NCBI GenBank assembly: GCA_029931535.1
Contig: JAQPZY010001689.1
Location: 186,001 to 250,000 of the forward strand
DNA: 64,000 bases
Origin: Margaritifera margaritifera
Lineage: Eukaryota; Mollusca; Bivalvia; Unionida; Margaritiferidae
Direction: 5' to 3'
The notes under the pieces: model-generated
Databases searched by the model: none
What the model was told of the DNA's origin: nothing
The model's input: the letters and a program-made list of their open reading frames with translations, nothing else
Made by a program: the position numbers and the translations under genes
Shown: positions 57,500-64,000 of the stretch, piece by piece
Position numbering within the stretch: the stretch's first letter is position 1
Layout of the letters: every line of letters starts with the position of its first letter

Positions 57500-58770
57500 T
57501 GCCCCGTGAAGAGTTGTTTTTAGCTTTATGCCTTTAAAAAAACCAAGTATTTTAATTTTCTTTCTAGCGCCCTTTAAAACCTCTTCAAAGGAAGATATCT
57601 TTTTTGAATACATTTTCCAACACTAGTTTTAAAACTTGGATATAGAAAATAGTCCTTTGTTCTTTAGTATATGTGTCCGTGACTGTATGCTCTCAACTTT
57701 ATTGGAGTCAAAGGCTTGCATTATCATTATGGAGCCTTGCCAACATTGCTGTATACAAGAATCTGTCTGAGCCATACTGCTGATGATCCTGCATCTCCCT
57801 CTGTCAGTACTATTATAACACAGCCTCAGTCTCGCGCCAGTTAATTGGGTCACTCAGGGCTAATTGGGTCACTCAGGGCTTGTACCAAGCGTCTCCTGGA
57901 TGAAGAATATCCTTTCAATCTTTGAATGTCTCATTTTATTCATAATGCAGGCAACCAAATATTCTTGCCACAAAGCTGAATCACCTAACTCAAAGTATTT
58001 ACTCTCGGTATAACCCTGTAAAGAGTCGAAGTCTGTCTTTTTCTTTATTGTCCTGTCATCACAGGTTTGGACTCAACTTTGCTCGCTTTCATCAACTGAA
58101 GATCACGTTAATATCAGCGCTGGGAATAAAATTGAAATATCTCTCAAATTTTAAGTGCAAACATAGTGAGCTAACAAATCCAGAGAGAAATATATTACAT
58201 TGGTTGATAACTTTAGAAAACATGTTTTGAAATAATATATACATTTTGGCTTCATGCATGTGCATTATAGGTTCCAGTTACTTAGATTCTACATTCAATA
58301 GTATTTTCTTTAAATGTCATTTCAACTGGCAAATATTGGCTATGTACATTCGAACCATTAAAATGGTCGTGCATAATATAGTGTTATCATTCAATGCAAC
58401 CATTTTATCACATAAAATATCACGTACATTTTAACGAAATGTATCACAGTCCATCAATGTTTTGTAGCAAATATTTTGAACAAAATGGGTAAAACGCATT
58501 AAATCATGAAAATATATTTTCTAATCATCATCAATCAATATATGCTTACGACAATTTTCATAATGTTGTAATTCTCATCCTAACAATAAGATTTCAGAAG
58601 TTTTTTTATGAGCATAAGTAAAAGCATATTTTTAACTTCTAACGTCGATGAAATTACATTCATATTAAGAACTCAACTTCCTAATTACAGGATTCATTAA
58701 GTCGTGACGCTTGGAAATTAATTATTCGCTGTCTGAACGGCCGTCGCGAAGCAAAATCAGGCAATCTAAA
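57500..58770. other. Host sequence, no gene recognised
   Basis: A minus frame at 57629-57853 has balanced composition but no motif. A 19-bp direct repeat lies at 57844-57880 (aattgggtcactcagggct). Confidence 0.45.
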
Positions 58771-58779
58771 ACAAAAACT

Positions 58780-59094
58780 AACAATCTTGTTCAAGTTTAA
58801 TGTCGCACGTTATTATTCACAAACTCCTTCCTAACATCCATGATGAACACATGGAACGAGTCACCTCTTCCGACAAATTACTGTCTACTATCAAACCCTT
58901 TCAAAATAGTATCACAGAACGCACTGTTTCAGCACCATCCTACTTAGCCAGTGGCGATCATAGAGCTTTTGTGTGATTAGCAAAACCTAGAGATAAATAT
59001 AGTTCTCCTAATTTAGAATCTGTTTCGGGTAAACTTAATGACTGATCCCTCCTGTTCCTGTGGGCATACTAGAGAAAACGACTACTATTTAATT
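58780..59094 (+). pseudogene. LINE-like 3' coding remnant
   Basis: One plus frame reads MTDPSCSCGHTREND just before the satellite. Cys-x-Cys-Gly-His near the end of a frame is the usual C-terminal block of many LINE polyproteins. Upstream the translation is broken but keeps stretches such as SSDKLLSTIKPF and ERTVSAPSYLASGDH. A dead fragment; family not resolved. Confidence 0.4.
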
Positions 59095-59415
59095 TTGAGT
59101 GTAGACGGTATGTTAATAAAATGAGTGTAGACTGTATGTTAATAAAATGAGTGTAGACTGGAGGTTAATAAAATGAGTGTAGACTGCATGTTAATAAAAT
59201 GAGTGTATAGACTGTATGTTAATAAAATGAGTGTAAACTGTATGTTAGTAAAATGAGTGTAGAGACTATATGTTAATAAAATGAGTGTAAACTGTATGTT
59301 AATAAAATGAGTGTAGAGACTGTATGTTAATAAAATGAGTGTAGACTGTATGTTAATAAAATGAGTGTAGACTGTATGTTAAATAAATGAGTGTAGACTT
59401 TATGTTAATAAAATA
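59095..59415. repeat. 26-bp satellite, about 12 copies
   Basis: Unit gtgtagactgtatgttaata plus aaatga. Some copies carry an extra ga or ta. The first unit is continuous with the LINE-like reading frame, suggesting the array grew from its 3' end. Confidence 0.93.
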
Positions 59416-59419
59416 CATG

Positions 59420-60420
59420 TGTCGTTTCATAACTCACCCTTCTAAATTTTGATATTAATAGCACATCTCTTTTTTTTTTGGCAAATACTCATTTACCATT
59501 GAGCAAAACATTTATATTAAAAGATAAATGCAGATATGCATTATCAAACAAGAAGATTTAATAATACATAACAGGGATTATTTAGTAACATAGTTATTTA
59601 TGTTCTTAATATACGGTAATCTCTTGTATACATAATCAGTAAATTAGAAAATGTGCATCATACCAACTGACCACCAAGCTCCCCCTCTCACACACAGACA
59701 GACACACATACATACACACAGGCAGACAGACACACACACACAGACAGACACACACAGAAGCATACATTTATTCCTTATATAGTTGTGTTGATTATATGGT
59801 ATATGCCTCTTGTCAGCATATTTATATTTCTATAATAAAGAGGAGGTGGTAAGCTGGACAACGTTTTCTATTCATTTGTCTTGAATACATTTCTTTCTAG
59901 GACAATTAATATGCTTAATCCCATCAAGATAATCTAGAAAGTCGTATTATGTTTGCATAGCAATAATCTATATAATTTACACAAAGAACCTAAGATATTT
60001 GCACTTTAGTATGTACTAGCACGGGCAACAAAATGTCCACGATGGAAAAGAGTAGAGGAGAAGAAGAAGAGAGGAGTGACAAAAATCCACTAAACAACTG
60101 AAAATTGTCACTAATACTATATCAAAGCACATTAACTTGTTCATTACAAAATGTCAACTGTCTCGTGATAGCATCAAGCGAAGACATTCTACAAAGAGAG
60201 GAGAAAGAAAAATGATGTAATACTCTCCTCTCGGTTCACTGGATCTCTTCACCAGATTATAAGAAATGAACATTCCCCTGACAAATACTGAAGATTGCGA
60301 AAGTTCTATCATGGTCAGCTGTTGAAATATGTGAATTGATTTATTAGTGACATTATTTACCCTGACAAAGAATCCAAACATCTATTTTCCTTGATATGCA
60401 ATCTCGAATTAATCTAATTG
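59420..60420. other. Host sequence, no gene seen
   Basis: A CA/GACA-rich run lies at 59690-59758. Nothing else recognised. Confidence 0.45.
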
Positions 60421-60424
60421 GCCA

Positions 60425-60655
60425 TAACTTTAATTGAGGTATTAAAAGAACTGTGAAATTTTGAAGCAAACAAAAGCCTCATTTTAGATAAAATCTAATA
60501 TGGCATTGATTTCATATATCCGCATGAAATGTCACAGCAATCATCCGAAAATATAACGTATCTACCCAAAGAAGAATGTATTCAGCATTGCTCATTTATC
60601 TGTAGCAATTGTGAATTATTTTTTTATTGTGAAATACAATGTTTAGTAAAAAATT
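60425..60655 (+). repeat. Dispersed repeat, copy 1
   Basis: Matches 63712-63970 in the same orientation at roughly four of five bases. Shared in order: agaactgtgaa, aacaaaagcctcatt, tatggcatt, catcacagcaat/gtcacagcaat, ataacgtatcta and a final gtgaaat.caatg.ttagta. Confidence 0.75.
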
Positions 60656-62255
60656 AAAACTAAATTGTTAATATCCATATATAGAACAGGACGAACATTG
60701 TATATTTCTACTAGCATTAACAAAGATATTTATTAGAAGTCCTTGCATGAATTATTTTTGTGAATGAATATCATATGCTAATAAATATATCCTGACATAA
60801 TCAATCGAGAGTATAAACCTAGAATCCTATTTGTAAGTGCCCCTGATTCTCATTCCAATCGGATGCAATCGTGCCTTGGTAAGGATAAACGCCTTCCTTG
60901 TCATGCGGAAATTACAGGCAATCAGCTTAGTATCGTTAGGTATCAACTCTATTACACACTCGTACATGTGATTAATCCAGAACAAAAATGCTGAACGTGG
61001 TGTGTGGAATAATATTTTCATTCAACATTAATTAGTATCTAATCATGCTATATGTCATTTTGCTGAAAGTTTTATCTATTAAACCGCAATCTAGCAGTTT
61101 AACTTTAATTGCCATATAAGCAAAGCATAGCACAGAATCATCAAAGATGGCTAGTATATCTTCGCATAAGTTATCTGTTTATAAGCGACTTTTGTTTCCA
61201 TAAAGGAAAATCTCCCGTTCAAAGTAAGTGGGGAAGAAATATCAATTCTCAATGTACATATACGGGTGATCAAATATTGAATATCGTCAATCAAGGTTTG
61301 GTCCGTAATATAAATTCTTTTGATACATATTCTATGTTAAAGAGAGATGTTGTGCCTACAAATATGTGCAAGTACATTAGAAAGGGCTTTGAAGTTTTGT
61401 TTCAATAAATGAAGATTAAAAGAGAACATTCAGACTTTATTAAATTAAAACATTCCAGTCGTTTAAAGGCTAAAATTCATCTAGTGAAGATGTCCCATGA
61501 TACATATTAATCTACACCGGGTTTAGCAAATCCATGTTATTAATAAACTGGCTTTAATTTTTCTTCTGAACATTAAGTATGAAAACTTACATTTATTTGC
61601 ACCCATGGCGAAATATATTTGTCTTCTTTCTATGGTATAAACAGATCGCTCTAAAATTATAATTACATGAACAAAACAAAAATATAATTAAACAAACACA
61701 GAGAGACCGATAGACATATAAGATGATTGATTGATTGATTGGTACAGATATACTGATTGATTGATTTGCTAAAAATGTATATTCACAAGTGTTAGTTCCT
61801 GTAAATATATTTCGACAATTGTTTGTTTTAAATATTAGAAACCCATTGGGTTTGAAAATTAAAATAAACTATCTCAGCTGACTATAATCTATACTTTAAT
61901 TGCATGCTTTGTTTCCCTGACTTATATTGTCCACCTCTTAGGCTGAAATAAGAAAAAGCTTGATAGAATCTTTGACTTTAAATTCAAAACGGGAGACTAC
62001 TTTTTTTCGTGGAGTCTTCAATAACAGTGGCTGTTTACAATGATTTTATGTAGAGCAAGCAGGGTACTTGCATGCATAAGGGGATTTCCCCTTTTTATCG
62101 TAACGGTGCACCAAGCGGTTCCACACTGTTTTGATTTTCACGCAATATGCTATTTAAAATGTTCCAACGCCAGGTTGGTTGATTTCTTTATATCTATATG
62201 GCCTTGCCATGCTGCCCACCTCATCAAACAGTTTAAATTAGATTCAAACACAGCA
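60656..62255. other. Host sequence, no gene recognised
   Basis: A 99-codon plus frame (61109-61408) and a 64-codon minus frame (60827-61021) have balanced composition but no motif I know. A TGAT run is at 61722-61741. Confidence 0.4.
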
Positions 62256-62257
62256 TA

Positions 62258-62376
62258 GAGGAACATATTGGTGTCATTTTGTAAGAGGAACGTATTGGTG
62301 TCAGTTTGTAAGAAAAACGTATTGGTGTCATTTTGTAAGAAGAACGTATTGGTGTCATTTTGTAAGAAGAACGTAT
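62258..62376. repeat. 30-bp tandem repeat, four copies
   Basis: Unit gaacgtattggtgtcatttt plus gtaagaa, with one or two differences per copy. Confidence 0.92.
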
Positions 62377-62379
62377 TTT

Positions 62380-63540
62380 ATGAAGTATTTTGCTGAGACC
62401 ATTATGTTCCTCTTGCGTGCACAAAACTGAAGTATCCAAATCTGCTGTTGGCGAAGTTCGGTATGTATTCAAGTACCATGATTTGTGGCAGAAAGCCTCT
62501 TTTTGTGTATTTTAAAAGGATACTATCTTACTGTTTAAATTGGCAATATTTGTATTTTTGCACAAATTAATTTCATTGTGTCCACATACGGTATGGTAAA
62601 AGATGAGGCTGAGAGCAACGTTTGTCAATGTCAGTTAAAATGACATTGTATTGTTATTTCTGATTCAAATAGGTCTACATTGATATAGGATATTATTAAA
62701 CTGTGCAATACCTGTAGTTGATGTAGTAATTCTGTCTGTACCTCAGCAAAGTTAAATTGATTTTATAATAGCTAAGCAGTTATTATTTCATTTTATCAAA
62801 GTAGTATGAACACGGACTCGCGTTTTCCTTCTGATGTACGAAACAGGCTAATTACACTAAGTGGAATTATCGTCTCCATGATTCATCCCCATGCTGTCGT
62901 ATTACTGGGTGTAATGACGACGGTAGCGGTGAAAGTAAGAATTTTATATGATGGATAATCATCTTTCCTTTGAGGATAGCGTCTCTTTGCTTTTAAAAAA
63001 GAAGTAAGGCTATTTTGAAAGAGTTTAAATTAAATGGCAAAACTGAAGTGTGCTTTTTGTCATAAGTACCTCATATTACCTTTATGTATGTCTCCAATGT
63101 CAAGAACATGTAGTTCCCATGAGTAATGGTTTATAAACTAAAGCTAATATATTTATTTAAATATGATAAAGAAAATGCACTGTCTAATAATTATTTGATG
63201 TGTTTGAATGTGTCAAAAATTAAATGTTCAGTTTAAAAGGGTATTTGCACAAGGCAAACATGGGCTAGTTAAAATTGTAATTATGAAAAATCAATTATAA
63301 CTAGCAAAAATTGTTATGACATCCGGTTTACCAAATTCGTACCTGGTACAATCCTCGTAAACCGTACCTTTAACAATGCTTCTGACATTTGTCATCTGCA
63401 TACCAGCCACGTATGTGCAAGGGACAAACTTTGCACGGGTGATTCCTTTCTTTCGTGTATAGCTGAGTTCATAATTGAATAATATGTACCTCTTGCCTTC
63501 ATGTTTATGTTTCGATAATGGAGAGCAACCAGCAAACTGG
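62380..63540. other. Host sequence, no gene seen
   Basis: AT-rich, nothing recognised. Confidence 0.45.
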
Positions 63541-63554
63541 ACAATGTCCTTCGT

Positions 63555-63711
63555 GTACAGTGCTGAATTTGCTTGCTCCTGTATTTGTCCTGTATGTACA
63601 GTGCTGTATTTGCTTGTTCCTGTGTTTGTCCTTCATGTACAGTGCTGTATTTGCTTGTTCCTGTACTTGTCCTTCATGTACAATGCTGTATTTGCTTGTT
63701 CCTGTATTAGT
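63555..63711. repeat. 42-bp tandem repeat, about four copies
   Basis: Unit contains tgtacagtgctgtatttgct followed by tgttcctgt and tgtccttca. The period is a multiple of three, so all frames stay open through it. Confidence 0.92.
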
Positions 63712-63970
63712 CATTATTTTAACTGAGTTATCAGAAGAACTGTGAAGTATTCAATTAAACAAAAGCCTCATTCTAAATAATAGCTATATTGTATTGCTTT
63801 GTGTACTTCGTATGGCATTAATTTCCTATATCCACCTGAAACATCACAGCAATTATCCGAAACTATAACGTATCTAACCAAAGTAGAATTATATTCATTG
63901 TACTTATTTTTGCGACGGCATTTTTGAACTAATTAAGTTTTAGTTGTGAAATTCAATGCTTAGTACAAGT
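63712..63970 (+). repeat. Dispersed repeat, copy 2
   Basis: Diverged copy of 60425-60655 with an extra segment of about 30 bp near 63780-63810. Both copies begin close to agaactgtgaa, and no ORF is inside. Confidence 0.75.
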
Positions 63971-64000
63971 GTAATCAAAACTTCAAATATGCATCTGTAC

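Overview
The window reads as nuclear DNA of an invertebrate animal, most likely a mollusc. It is AT-rich and gene-poor, and is crowded with microsatellites (TA, TATC, GT, TTA runs) and short minisatellites. It also carries a tRNA-derived SINE and non-LTR retrotransposon remnants. The species call is inference; no host gene was recognised with confidence. About 44 kb of host flank holds repeats, decayed mobile elements and unassignable sequence.

The centre (22395-41426, 19,032 bp) is an integrated Polinton/Maverick (adintovirus-like) element. It has inverted repeats of about 260 bp ending AGTAGT...ACTACT and a perfect 5-bp target duplication, ATTGT (22390-22394 and 41427-41431). Leftward (minus) genes fill the left third: a terminal coiled-coil protein, an acidic protein, a glycine-rich membrane-type protein, three unassigned proteins (two probably related), and a fibre protein with phage-tail-like repeats and a discoidin-like C-terminus. 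Rightward (plus) genes follow: packaging ATPase, a conserved unassigned protein, penton-like minor capsid, a pVI-like protein, major capsid protein, a pX-like protein, a basic core protein, an adenain-like protease, zinc ribbons, a phospholipase A2-like domain abutting a DDE integrase with chromodomain, two small unassigned genes (one on the minus strand), a YqaJ-type exonuclease, an HNH endonuclease (minus), a protein-primed-type family B DNA polymerase, and a second terminal coiled-coil protein that mirrors the left one.

Together these are the integration, replication, packaging, capsid-building and maturation parts of a virus-like transposon. The copy is decayed: most large genes carry single-base frame changes or in-frame stops, and a TA microsatellite has grown through one gene. 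The HNH gene, the pX-like gene and several small ORFs are still open. It is therefore best read as a recently active but now defective endogenous copy.

A second, much older Polinton remnant lies on the minus strand at about 9740-11600: an integrase core and chromodomain, with further decayed coding sequence beside it. Other host features are a 50-bp satellite with a 350-bp higher-order period (1998-3190), a 41-bp satellite (46900-47432), a 54-bp in-frame satellite (48521-48842), a 26-bp satellite grown from a LINE-like tail (59095-59415), a foldback element (43950-44101), a dispersed repeat pair (60425/63712) and diverged duplicated blocks between 17.6 and 20.3 kb.
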